A DNA stretch of 64,000 bases, from assembly GCA_013368325.1 (NCBI GenBank), contig JAACJK010000001.1:930001-994000 (forward strand). Direction: 5' to 3'. Below are positions 24,343 through 35,135 of this stretch, piece after piece. Each line of letters begins with the position of its first letter. Positions within the stretch are counted from its first letter, which is position 1. The stretch comes from Ephemerocybe angulata (Eukaryota > Basidiomycota > Agaricomycetes > Agaricales > Psathyrellaceae). The notes beneath the pieces are model-generated. The model had not been told where the DNA came from, did no database searches, and saw only the letters and a list, made by a program, of their open reading frames with translations. Both the position numbers and the translations under genes were made by a program.

Positions 24343-24808
24343 AGGCGACTTAACCACTTGTTGTAATCGCATAATAGACTCTTTTCCGTAATTCCTCTCC
24401 ACGTACAGTGCAATACGCTCTTTTCTCGGGACATGGCACCAAAGTACCGCCCGTCGCCCAACAACAATAACGTCATAGAAGCTACATATTCGAGGCTTCT
24501 CTTCCTTTGCAGCTGCAATGCCTCCGCCTAGGATAGGTCCACGAAATTTAGGGGCCCCCATCCACGACAATGTGCTTCGAAGTCAGTACTAGTGGATAGG
24601 GGCGGGCGCTTGTTTGGATGATGGCTAAGCACCGGGTCACATTCAATCAATCACATTTAATGAGGTCACATTCACTGCTGTGCACTGGGGTCGTGGGACA
24701 AGTGGACGCTAAGGATAAGATTAGGACATCTACACCAGTTGCCGAGCTTCCACACTCCCCGTATCATCGCTAGCCTGTATCTTTCGTCTGCTCCTGCACA
24801 ACGGTTCA

Positions 24809-26506
24809 ATGGATCCAACCTCGGCCCCTCCATCCCCCGAAACGGACTCACCGCCAGAGCGTATGCTGCAGCCCACGTGCATCAGCCTGCCTGACGTTCA
24901 CCGGGACCCGTTGTGCGGCTTCCTGAATTTGTCGGGGGAGATGATGATGGGTGTCCTGCACTTACTCGACCACCGAAACCTTATACAATGCGCACTGGTC
25001 TCAAGACTGCTCAACCTGTTGGCTGTCCAAGCGGTTTTGGACCAGCATTCCATTTGGAAACCCCAGAAGATATGCACGGTCAAGATCTCCTCTTATCTGC
25101 GACAGCCTTTCGATGTCCTTTCGGCGCTTTTGATGTCCGTGCACATCGACGAGTTCGCATACCTCGCTATCGACGTGACCGGCCTTCTTGCATACGCAAA
25201 TCTCATGGTACCATTGGAGAGGATCCAGCGTCTCATAACGCGCATCAAAACAGTTGATGATGTCCTTTTCACCTTCGTCACTTCCAGTGCCACCCAATCA
25301 CGCCCAGAAACCGTGTCCGAGAAGGAGCTCAGGAGAATATGGCAGTCTCTGGAGACCTTGCTGAGTACATTCCTCTCCAAATCATGCTCCAAGATCCAAT
25401 TCTCGGGCCTATATACCTGCCCATGGACGCATCAATTTATCTTCAAGCGAGGGCTGAAGAATCCGGGGAATCCATCAACCTGGCGGCAGCTCAAAGGGTA
25501 TCTGAAGAGTTCGAAGGATGTATCAGATGCCTCGAAGTCGAAGCCAAAACCAACGGAAGAGGACCTCCGGTATGTGCGCAGCACACGCATGGGTAAGATG
25601 TTCCACATCTACCCTTCCCCTTCAGAGGTCCTCGATGGGTCCAAGCTTGTGCGCTTTGATAGTGCCTCCTGTCACATATTTCGACCTCCCTTCGCAGCGT
25701 GGACATTCGCCGCTCTCCAGGCGTCTCAAATCGAACATTTCACCGTTGGATTCAAGGATCTCCCCAGCGACGTCGAGGAGAGCCAGTATATTCTAAACAA
25801 ACTGGCGGCGGTTCTTCCCGAGGTTATACTCCTCACCATTTATTCCGTCGCCAACTCTACTCAGGCGCTCGACATATTGGCGTGGACAAACTCCTTTCTG
25901 AAGCTCGGAACACTCTCATTACCCCTCACCTTCCCAACTGATATAGATGGCGACAAAATCAACATCTCATTACCCGAGCTGTGGAGACTTGAATGCTCTC
26001 CAGACCTCCTTGGTGTCCTTTTCGCAGAAGAAGGCCGGGTGGATTTACCAAAGCTCAATTCGGTGGCAATCACACACTACGGCCTCTCCTTACAGGTCCT
26101 CGCCGAGTGTATCCCCAAAGCAAGGGAGATGATTAATAGGAGAACACCTGATGGGTCGTCGTGCTTCCTGTTTGTAGCTCTGCGGCTCGCAGCATGGCAG
26201 CTGCTCAAAATACCCACAGAGCTGCGAGAAGGGAAGAGGCCAACCCTCAAATCGATCGACATCTCGAAAGGATTTGAAGGGGTTTCACCGTTGGAGGTTT
26301 CCTTACCCGGGACAAGGGAGGACGTTCGCCTTGGAATTTATGACAACGATATCATGGCCATTTTGACGTTGTTCCCTGACGTAGAGAGTCTCATTCTCAG
26401 TTCTACGGAATGGTACCTCAAGAGACCCCCAATGAAGTTGGATCGACTGCAGATGAAGAGGTTCAGAAAACGTAGCCCTAAATTAACCAGTCTTGTGGCG
26501 TATTAG
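24809..26506 (+). CDS. F-box protein, intronless, 565 aa
   Basis: A single uninterrupted frame, unusual in this intron-rich window. After a Pro/Glu-rich leader the F-box spans about residues 38-85: LNLSGEMMMGVLHLLDHRNL, then QCALVSRLLNLLAVQAVL, with the Leu-Pro-type start replaced by LSGEMM. The rest has irregular leucine-rich character (e.g. LWRLECSPDLLGVLF, FPDVESLILSSTEWYLKRPP) as in the many fungal F-box proteins that recruit targets to SCF ubiquitin ligases through Skp1. The target is unknown. A TATA-like element is not obvious; the start is the first Met after stops in frame. The ending SPKLTSLVAY is followed by TAG. Confidence 0.83.
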   Translation: MDPTSAPPSPETDSPPERMLQPTCISLPDVHRDPLCGFLNLSGEMMMGVLHLLDHRNLIQCALVSRLLNLLAVQAVLDQHSIWKPQKICTVKISSYLRQPFDVLSALLMSVHIDEFAYLAIDVTGLLAYANLMVPLERIQRLITRIKTVDDVLFTFVTSSATQSRPETVSEKELRRIWQSLETLLSTFLSKSCSKIQFSGLYTCPWTHQFIFKRGLKNPGNPSTWRQLKGYLKSSKDVSDASKSKPKPTEEDLRYVRSTRMGKMFHIYPSPSEVLDGSKLVRFDSASCHIFRPPFAAWTFAALQASQIEHFTVGFKDLPSDVEESQYILNKLAAVLPEVILLTIYSVANSTQALDILAWTNSFLKLGTLSLPLTFPTDIDGDKINISLPELWRLECSPDLLGVLFAEEGRVDLPKLNSVAITHYGLSLQVLAECIPKAREMINRRTPDGSSCFLFVALRLAAWQLLKIPTELREGKRPTLKSIDISKGFEGVSPLEVSLPGTREDVRLGIYDNDIMAILTLFPDVESLILSSTEWYLKRPPMKLDRLQMKRFRKRSPKLTSLVAY

Positions 26507-26708
26507 TTTTAGCTCTCCTTTGTATAGTATAGGTATATCTATGGACGACTAAATGACATTCAATGAGGGAAATCGAGCCCTTGGGTTGCTGCCTTTGGGA
26601 TCATCCCGCCGGCAGTCGGCAATCGAAGCACCTCCGGCGGGCGCCAAATATCACTATGACAGGTCACGCCAACTTGGCCAGCAACCACAACCAAGCCAAG
26701 ACTGCAAC

Positions 26709-27521
26709 ATGCTCGGTGAGTGCCCGAGCCCGTTGGCACGTCATATAGCTCTTGACACTATACACAGTGATAGGGCTGACTGGAGGAATTGCCACAGGCA
26801 AATCTACAGTTTCTAATATCTTGACAGTCAAAGGCTTGCCGGTTGTCGATGCAGACATTATCGCAAGGCAAGTTGTCGAGCCAGGAACACCTGGTCTGGC
26901 CAAGATCAGGGCACACTTTGGTGACGCTGTGATCCAGAAGGACGGCACGCTAGACCGAAAGGCGCTGGGGTCTATTATCTTCAACGACAAGAAACAACGG
27001 GCGAAGCTCAATTCGATTGTGCACCCAGCGGTACAGAAAGCCATGTTCTGGGAGGTCGTGAAACATTGGTTCAGAGGAGAAAGGTTATGCGTTCTGGACG
27101 TACCTCTGCTCATCGAAGGCCCATTACACAAAATGGTTGGAAATATCGTTGTTGTCTATTGGTGGGTCTGTGGTAAACCGCGTCGAAGTCCATAATATCT
27201 AACTGTGTGGAATATTCTTGTAGCTCAGAAGATACCCAGCTGAAACGCTTGATGCTCCGGGACGGCTCTTCACAAGAGGATGCGGTTTCGAGACTTCGTT
27301 CCCAAATGCCTATAGCCCAGAAGATGGCATATGCAAACATCGTCGTCAACAATTCAGGTACCCGGGAGGAGTTAGACGTCCAGGTAGATGGCCTTGTACA
27401 GTCTTTGAACAAGGCTGCTGGGTGGACTTGGAGGCTAAGCTGGCTATTGCCTTTATTTGCCCTTCTTGCTGGTGGTCTGGCCGTCTTATGGAGAGTGGCC
27501 GTAGCCACCTCACGATTATAA
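26709..27521 (+). CDS. CAB5: Dephospho-CoA kinase with C-terminal membrane anchor
   Basis: Phosphorylates the 3'-OH of dephospho-CoA with ATP, the last step of CoA synthesis (EC 2.7.1.24). The first exon is only ATG CTC G (26709-26715); an intron to 26766 joins to give MLVIGLTGGIATGKSTVSN, with the P-loop GGIATGKST. This start fits the family better than the downstream Met at 26752. Then VVDADIIARQVVEPGTPGL (the DAD motif), ALGSIIFNDKKQRAKLNSIV and CVLDVPLLIEGPLHKMV. A second intron (about 27160-27223) joins VVVY to CSEDTQLKRLMLRDG, then RSQMPIAQKMAYANIVVNNS. The C-terminus WLLPLFALLAGGLAVLWRVA is a membrane anchor, as in other fungal and mitochondrial-outer-membrane versions. About 230 residues; intact. 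Confidence 0.93.
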
Positions 27522-27747
27522 TTAGGGGGGGACGATGACACGATAGAAGTTGGAGTAGGGCACTACCCCGAAACGGGCTGTCACTTCCGGTAGATGCATG
27601 CAAAACATGTAGGATGTTATAGGGCTGGCCACATTGGTTTTGGCCTTGGCTGGCTGCTGAGGCCTGAGGGCTCGACCTCGTGAGTACTCGACTCTCGTTG
27701 AAAAAGTGAAATTGCAGGCCAATTTCCTGAGCAAAAAAGGTTCATGT
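27522..27747. other. Intergenic, GGCC-rich
   Basis: Short interval with repeated TGGCC/GGCTGG/AGGCC words (about 27620-27680), similar in style to the GGCC-rich block at 44570-44700. No gene. Confidence 0.5.
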
Positions 27748-27837
27748 AGCCCACCGCGAGGGTCGAACTCGCAGCCTTCAGATACCCTCACTGAAAGGAT
27801 AAAAGTCTGACGCTCTAGCCGATTGAGCTAGGCGGGC
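27748..27837 (-). tRNA. tRNA-Lys(UUU) with 16-nt intron
   Basis: Acceptor GCCCGCC pairs with GGTGGGC. A-box TAGCTCAATCGG, B-box GAGTTCGACCC, T-stem GCGAG/CTCGC. The anticodon arm TCAGA-CTTTTA is interrupted after position 37 by about 16 nt, then A-TCTGA. A run of six A on the plus strand (27733-27738) gives a Pol III terminator on the transcribed strand. The anticodon is inferred by removing the intron at the canonical 37/38 site. Confidence 0.93.
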
Positions 27838-28332
27838 TTTACGAGGCCTGGCCAATATGCTCCACATATATAGAGGGACTTAGGCCTCAATATGTGATCG
27901 ATATGCGTTATGCACCGAGACTCCGAGCGCAGCCTAGCGAGGTTTCGAGTCATTCCGTGGCCCCGATAGCATGGTATCAACAGTCCAGTACACAACATAA
28001 CCTAATGTCCGAAGAAAAACGGGGCTGTGGCTCGACAAAGTGGTTCTAAATAACGGCGTGCCACAACGTCGCCAGACCCCTGGTCAGGCTTGGGTGACCA
28101 CCGATCAAAGTACTAAAGCAAGCTTGAAAGGGACACCGACTGTCCCGTGGCTCCCACAAGGTTGTTATAGCGTAGTAACTCGTAAACTTGAACCAAACTT
28201 GAACACAAAGAGTCGTTCGTGGCTTGGGTACATGAAGCAGGAGCATTAGTATCAGAATTTAAGTTATACTCGAGTATGTAACTCCGTTAAGTTGCGCTTG
28301 AGGGTGCCAGTCGCCAGGATGAAAAAGTTAGT
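27838..28332. other. Spacer between minus-strand lysine tRNAs
   Basis: About 500 bases with no convincing reading frame. It presumably contains the upstream context of tRNA 27748-27837. Confidence 0.5.
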
Positions 28333-28439
28333 AGCCCACCGCGAGGGTCGAACTCGCAGCCTTCAGATGTCCAGTCGGACTAAGCGCTAAACCGCCACTC
28401 GTAAGAGTCTGACGCTCTATCCGATTGAGCTAGGCGGGC
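28333..28439 (-). tRNA. tRNA-Lys(CUU) with about 33-nt intron
   Basis: Same body as the neighbouring gene (GCCCGCC acceptor, GATAGAGC D-arm end, identical T-arm). The anticodon loop is CTCTTA, intron, then A-TCTGA, giving anticodon CUU. The intron (CGAGTGGCGG...GGAC) is longer than and unrelated to that of the UUU gene. An A5 run at 28322-28326 provides the Pol III terminator. Confidence 0.93.
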
Positions 28440-28865
28440 GCTGACCGTGCTTCCCACCCTCGCGCTAAGCGCCGGCAGGGTTTCCCGCCCCATTCCGCCC
28501 CAATTCCAGCGTTCCTCGGAACGCGCAGATAACAGACCCTGCTCAAAATGACCTATCGCTCCTATCGGTAGTCTTTGAGTGCTAGATTGCAGAATCTTGA
28601 GGTGGTGTGTGATGCTAGGCACCTATGTCGCTGCAGCACGGAGAACTTGATCCCAGCTCCAGAGAGTCTGGCTTGTAATCGAGTGGTGCTTGATTGGAAG
28701 ATTTTATGATATGGCCCTCAGAGTAGCCCTGCGGACGAGAAATACAAAACCTGGCCATTAAGGGTGTCCCGGAGTACTTCGATACTTTCGGAAGTACTTC
28801 ATGAGAGAAAAACCGCACCAAGCATTGAGCAATAATATTGGGTGAGGGCTCCAGGGTGCTACCTC
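28440..28865. other. Spacer between tRNA-Lys and NLR1
   Basis: No supportable gene. It should contain the NLR1 3' UTR. Confidence 0.45.
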
Positions 28866-31269
28866 CTATGACTCGATCAGCCCTTCAGCAAGCGGACTCG
28901 GGCCTTCGCTGCCTCCTTCCCGATTTCCACTAGGTAGAGGTCGAGGGGCCGGAATTATTCGGGGTGGCTCAAATGCACCCAAGTATCGCCTGGGGCAGTG
29001 GCTGGTCAGTGGCAGCGGAGAGTATTGCATCCAAGAAACTTGTCCCGGGCCTAAAACCGTGGCCCAACGCCCACAACGCCCACACCCCGTGTCACCCTCC
29101 ACAGGTTCTAACATGTCACCCACCACAGGTTCTAACATGTCACCCTCCACAGGTTCTAACATGTCGCGCATGTAATGATCCTCAATCCCAGAGGAATTCT
29201 TCCAGGCAACCCAGGCATCAGCCAGCTGTTTGCCAATCTCAGGTTCGCCTTTATCGCATAATGCTTTCTTGTTGGTCGGGTCAGCCTCTCGTTCCCAACC
29301 ACGCACGAGCACAGAAGGGCGTACCTCAACGCCGGGTATGACAACACAAAAGTGGTACGCAACGGAGCTTGGGGCAGCATCGAAGGAAAGCCAGGCCCAT
29401 AGGTTCAGGCCTAGAAATTGCTGGGCGACCGACTTGAGAACATGCGGCCTTGTATAAAGAACGTAGAGTAGAATCCATGCGCATGAATAAAGTAATTCTC
29501 TATCTTCGCGTGGCACCTCCATATCGTCTGTATGGAGACAGATAATCAGAGGTCAACATACAATACGCTGACTCGACGCATCGAGGGGTAGTTGAGGTTG
29601 TACTTACCGAAAGCAAGGATCCTCTCGGCATGGGCAAAGCAGGTAGACGTGATGTATTGAGTAGGCCTGGCCACATCGAAGTGGAGGTCCTCGGATGATT
29701 CGGATCTCCAGATATCCGAAAGAAATTCCTGGAATGTGTAGTGGTGCAGGTAGAGAACACGGATCTCCTGCCTTGCATCCTCGGACCGTCCGAAGCCCCT
29801 GTCGTGGGCATGGATATCAATGAGGGAGCGAAGATCGTGAAGGAGCGATTGCAAGCCCCCATTTCCAGGGAATAGGATTTTCTCGTAGTCTCTATGCATA
29901 ACGAGGGTATCATTAAGTGCAACATGGATGAGCACCATCAAGTCCTCCCTGCTGCCATCGATTGACCGGTAGTTATTGCGGGCTCTGAGAAGGATCTGGC
30001 GGTAGAGGTCGTGGAGAGAGGCCAATGGGTTCCCAGCGGGAGAGTCTTGGGACCACGAAAGAATCGTGTTCAGCCTATCTACCGGGGAGCCACGGAGGCC
30101 TTGAACATATCGTATCACAGTTGCAGCATAGATAAACTGCCCTGAGGCACAGCGGATGAGGGTGTCAAGAACCGCATCACCTGGCCATGCGGGAGACTTC
30201 GCCCGCGGATCCAAGCATCGTCGAGCAATTTCATGAAATCGCCTCCTGAGGTACCTCGCAATATCGGAGTCCGGATCGTACTTGTCATCGAGTTGGATGT
30301 GATACGATGCATGGTATAGGTGGCCGGAGGGCTGCAAAGCATTGTAAATGACGATCTCTGGTCTGCTGGCTATGAACACCCGAAAGGGCAGCAGATCGTT
30401 GGATAAGAGGCATGAGTCGATGGCTGCCAGGAGCTCTACTTGACGTTCCTCCTTCTTGCATTCGTCCAAACCATCGATGAGAATGACATAGGGCATGTCG
30501 ACAATGTCCATGTTGGCGCGCTGGCGGACAACGGGGTCGACGATCAAGAGCTTCATCTGTTTCTCGATGGAGCGTGTAAAGATGAGTGGATCGCGGGATA
30601 CGACTGCGCTGATCGACGAGCGCAAGCTGGGGGAGGCAAGCGAAAGTTGGTACGCTATTGTCGGCACAACGGGGAAGGCGTCGTTGCGGGTGTCGTCGGC
30701 CGCCGCGAAGAAGAAGGAGGCGGCCAGGATACCGAGATCAGCACATCGCTCGGCGATCGTCTGCTGGATCGCAGACTTGCCGGCGCCTGCAGGTCCCGTC
30801 ATGCAAAGCAGTCGGGTGGGCGCTCCTCGATCCTGGATCCAGCCCATTATCTCTGATGTAACCTCAACGCGAGTATCCTCGTCGCACTTTGGAGGGTCGA
30901 AGCGAGCGCCCGAGTCGTAGAGCGCTGTGTGGGCTGCCTTCTCCACGAGGAGATCCCAACCTATGGATCGCGTTAGACCAAATCTCGACCCTGATTTATG
31001 GCCAACTACTTGCCTGAGTTCTTGCCTGCCGTTTGGTTAATCTCAGTATAGTGAAAGTCATGGATTTGAAAGTTGCTGGCATTGGTCAGAAAAGACGGGG
31101 CGGCCCCAGTCATCCCGCCAGGACCAGCAGTCGGATGGGATTGAACATCGCTAGCGATAGTCCGGGCGGCATCCATCGACGCCGACGTTTCTCGCTGCAT
31201 TTGAGAAGCATTTTTCTTCTTTTTCTTTGGTTTGAGGCCACTAAAAATCGATTTCAATGGCGACGACAT
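28866..31269 (-). CDS. NACHT-domain NTPase (fungal NLR), copy NLR1
   Basis: STAND-class NTPase of the kind used in fungal self/non-self recognition and cell death. Exon 1 (31269-31014) encodes a Lys-rich leader MSSPLKSIFSGLKPKKKKK and the conserved motif SNASNFQ-type sequence ASNFQIHDFHYTEINQTAG. A GC-AG intron (31013-30961) joins to GWDLLVEKAAHTALYDSGAR. The NACHT domain has Walker A MTGPAGAGKSAIQQTI, Walker B VILIDGLDECKK and sensor RVFIASRPEIVIYNAL. The winged-helix region ends RILAFGK; an intron joins to DDMEVPREDRELL, then VAQQFLGLNLWAWLSF. No WD, ankyrin or TPR repeats follow; the tail has three copies of an 8-residue repeat DMLEPVEG and a Cys/Trp segment TGCGRCGRWATV, stop at 28866. 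About 750 residues. An additional intron near GVEVRPSV is possible. Frame intact. Confidence 0.88.
29091..29162 (-). repeat. 24-bp coding minisatellite, three units, in NLR1 tail
   Basis: Units start at 29091, 29115 and 29139; units 1 and 3 are identical and unit 2 differs at one base (CTCC to CACC). In the minus frame each unit encodes DMLEPVEG or DMLEPVVG. NLR3 has one unit at the same place. Unit number divides by three, so copy changes keep the frame. Confidence 0.95.
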
Positions 31270-31912
31270 GGGGGAGAAGAAGGAACCTGGAAACGTCCAC
31301 AGCACTTGGGTAGGCGCTCAGTCCCGGGCCTCTGACGCCCGCAATTCACACGATCGTCGATGCAAGGCAAGGCCGTATTTACAAACTCACTTTTATTGCC
31401 TGGTATATAAAATATGAGAGGAGTGTAGCGATAAATATTAAGGGAACGAGAAACATCTGCATCAATCCTCATCCAAAAACATAGCGAAATGGTCAGGCTG
31501 AAATAACCATGCCGCTCGTCACAAACGATGTCCGGAAGCAAACAGTGACACTGGCACTTCTCCAGGCACCTCCAGACAAGAAATCGCTGGCGGTTCGAGG
31601 TCACATTTTACCTTCAGAAGCGACCTGAAACGGAAGGTGGGTGTCAGCAGGTGCAGTCATATGCTACCCGGTAACATCGAAGGCCCACTTCATGAACGAA
31701 AGAAGCAGCATCAGCTCATCGTCCCCTATCGTCCCCAAGCTATTGGCTGTCATGGGGTGCTTCCTGCGGCACCCTTGCCTTTTGGGTCTTGCAGCATGGA
31801 GTGACTGACCCCTATTAGCTCTGTCATTAATGTGACCAGTTAGATGTCCCCGGATCCATATAAGACGAGCGATGGAAAGCGCGATAAGCCTGGCTGCATA
31901 TCTCCAGTAACG
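31270..31912. other. Shared upstream region of NLR1 and the monooxygenase
   Basis: About 640 bases between divergent starts. No gene seen; likely holds both promoters. Confidence 0.5.
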
Positions 31913-34586
31913 ATGACTGACCAACCGATCCACCCAGGCGAAGCTGGCCTCCCCACACTCTCCAAGCTAGGCATCTCGTCCAAATCCCTAGTAGAATCAG
32001 TCGACCCGCTCCCGATCGCCGAGCAATGGCTCTCAAGCTTCGCTGCATCGACGGCCAAAGCATCCCTCAACATACCATCCCTCGTATCGGACCTACTCCT
32101 CCCATCTACCTTCGAATCGACCTTTCTCTGCCCGGACTCTGACCTGTCTCCGAACACCGGCCTACCTCCAGTGCCAAAGACAGGTGACAGAGAGCCATCT
32201 GTCTACTGGCGCGATGTGCTCGCCCTAACCTGGGACTTCCGCACGTTCGAAGGGACGAAGAAGATCCAGAAATTTCTTGAAGACAGGCTCGCGGGCGCTA
32301 ACATCCGGAACGTCAAGCTAGACCAGGCCGATGGTCCACCTGCGATCGCAAGCCTCTTCCCAGACATTCTCTGGCTCCAACTCTTCTTCACGTTCGACAC
32401 CGATGTGGGAGGATGTACCGCGATTGCTAGGTTGGTGCCGGTCGTGGATAAGGAAGGCCCTGGCGCCGGAAATATCAAGTGGAAGGCCCACACGGTCTTC
32501 ACGCGCCTTGAAAGTCTGCACGACGTGCCTGAGCTTCTGGGGCCCCTGCGCAAGCAGGAACCCTTCCACGGTCCTTGGGACGAAGCTCGAGCTGAGGAGA
32601 TCGCGTTCAAGGAACGAGATCCGACGGTCCTGATCATCGGCGCAGGACAAGGGGGGCTGATGACTGCAGCGAATCTGAAGGTCCTCGGAGTCGACTCGTT
32701 GATCATCGAGAAAACGGAGAGGGTAGGCGACAACTGGAGAAAGAGGTACGAGGCGTTGTGCCTGCACGATCCGGTTTGTGAGTCACTTTTTGTCGCCCCT
32801 CCTGTCAGTTAGAAGACTAACGAAAGTCAAGGGTATGATCATTTCCCGTTCATCCCGTGAGTGTACGAGATTTGAGGTGGGGGATCTGCAGTCTGATATA
32901 AGCCCAAGGTTTCCAAAAACGTGGCCGATCTACACACCCGCTCGCAAGGCACGTTTCCCTTCCATGTCAAGCTTCGTACTAGTGCTAAGAGCTACACTTT
33001 CTTTATAGCTGGGGAATTGGCTCGAATCCTATGTCGACGCCTTGGATTTGAATGTATGGACCTCGTCAACCGTGACGAAGGTGGAACGAGGCCAAGGCGA
33101 CCGTTGGGCTGTTACTGTCGTTTCAAGCGGTCCTGGTGGCGACCGCACACGAGTTTTCAACGTCAACCATGTCGTCTTTGCATCGGGCTGGATAGGGATG
33201 AAGTCATACGTCCCCGACATTCCAGGAAGGGTGCGTCCGAGAAATGCCGCACGGTCTCAAGGGAATTCAACTAAACCTGTCACAGGACAAATTCCGTGGT
33301 CAAGTCCTGCATTCGTTCGAGCACAACAGGGCGACGGACCATAGTGGTAAGAAGGTGGTGGTCGTAGGAGCTTGTACAGCAGGTACGAGCCCTACCATCT
33401 GGTCCTCTTTAGCTAACTGAATTGGAACACCGGCAGCCTTCGACATTTCAGTTGACTACGTGGATAAAGGCGTTGGTTAGTCTAGAGCTTTCCAGTTGAC
33501 ATATGAATCACGCTGACCTTTCACGAATTCGTAGATGTAACAATGTACCAGCGCAAGTCTTCCTACATCATATCCGGGCAAGGCCTTCGCGCGTTGCTGG
33601 CGGGGCTGTACAGCGAGAATACGCCCTTCAGCACCGAAGTAGCGGATCGGCTGAACCTATCCATGCCGAATCTGTTCATGGCGGGTGTCAACCATCGTTC
33701 TAGGCAGATGTTAGCTGAGCTCGACAAGTGGGTAGTCATTAGCCTCACCTCCTGGTTTCTGCTGCTGACTTGAGCGTATGAAGGGACATAATCGAGGGAT
33801 TGGAGAAGAAAGGCTTCCATGTCAATACTGGTTACAGAGATACAGGGATCCTGTTCCAGGTCTGGCAGACGGGTGGAGGCTATTACATTGGTGAGAGACC
33901 GAATGCGCCTGGGCGATACGAACTTTAACCATACCTTTCTAGACGTCGGTGGAAGCAAATATATCATAGATGGTCGCCTTAAAGTAAAGGGTGACTGTGG
34001 GGCCATCAAGGAGTACACTGAGAAGGGACTGAGGTTTGAGGATGGTAGCGAGCTCGACGCCGACGTTGTCGTGTTCTGCACAGGGTGAGCGATATATTCC
34101 GGGTGAGCTCCAAAGCTCGATTGATTAAGTTTCTTTCCAGGTTGGATAAAAAGAAGCATCCATTGTCCGACTTCCTTGCTGAAGATGTGATCACCCAGTG
34201 CTCTCCTCTATGGGGCTTGGACGACGAAGGCGAACTGAAGGGCGTTCATCGAGAGGTTGGACCACGAGGTCTCTGGAGCATGATGGGTGAGTAGCTCGCG
34301 TATTAACTCGTAGTATCAGCTCAGAACCATCGTTCGACTAGGCAATCTGGCTGTATGCCGCATGAATTCCAAGCATGTCGCGCTCCGTGAGTCCAATTCA
34401 TTGATACCATACCACTGCCTTCCTGAATTTTGGCTAGAAATCAAAGCAATGGAAAAAGGAAGCTTCGGTACTCGATACTCAAAGGGTACCGGCACGGGCG
34501 GTTTGAAGCGGAAGAGCATGGACGAAGACGTTTCGGAGGCTGAAAAGATCCGTCAACTGGAAGAACGGATGGCGTTGTTCGACTAG
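31913..34586 (+). CDS. Flavin-containing monooxygenase with N-terminal NTF2-like domain
   Basis: FAD/NADPH-dependent oxygenase of the YUCCA/FMO-like group common in fungi. Residues about 1-200 form a SnoaL/NTF2-like part (PSVYWRDVLALTWDFRTFEG, then FTRLESLHDVPELLGPLR). The FAD Rossmann motif is TVLIIGAGQGGLMTAANL at about residue 240, followed by GDNWRKRYEALCLHDPV and FPKTWPIYTPARKLGNWLES. The NADPH motif is GKKVVVVGACTAAFDIS. Then VTMYQRKSSYIISGQGLRAL, and the closing ATG-type motif DADVVVFCTGL. The C-terminus is NLAVCRMNSKHVALQIKAME and a charged tail ending ERMALFD. About nine exons, all joined by normal introns. The upstream in-frame Met at 31844 would add 23 residues and is less likely. 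Substrate unknown. Confidence 0.9.
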
Positions 34587-35135
34587 GGCGCATAGATTAA
34601 GGAGATTCAGACGCGGGGAATGAGAATTAGGTTCTGAACATGGTGGTTGGAGAGGAAGGCTGGGCTGGACGCGACATCGGTGGTTGTGATGGTTGATGAC
34701 AAATCAAATTGCCGCACGGACCATAATATGAGGGCACTGCCTAGGGCCGTACCAGGAGAGCTTATGACCTTGAAATATATATAAATATCTCTGATAATTT
34801 TTCCAGCTCGCCCTTGAGCCCGGGGGGCTCCAATCACCTGTGTGGGTGCGTCTTTGCACAAGGCAGAGGGACAATGGGGACATGAGTCACGCGTCACGGC
34901 GATATGTGTCACGCTCTCCTCGAACTCCGCGTAGCAACAGTGTCCAACCTCTCTTTTGTTCACCAATCTCTATTGTTTGAAGTCCTATATCATGAACAGT
35001 GCCCAGAGAATGATTGCCCCAGTACCAAGAGTCTCCACCGACCTCGTCTACCCTCTCGAAGCCGCCGGTTGGCCTCTTATCTCTTTTTAACGATACCCTC
35101 TGCTGGCCAGGACGATCAAACTAGACTTCGGCACA
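34587..35135. other. Intergenic upstream of AA14 gene
   Basis: About 550 bases, no gene seen; promoter of the AA14 gene expected near 35000-35130. Confidence 0.5.

Noticed and set aside
28964..29341. Plus-strand frame with CHPPQVLT repeats
   Set aside because: It is the antisense of the DMLEPVEG minisatellite in NLR1.
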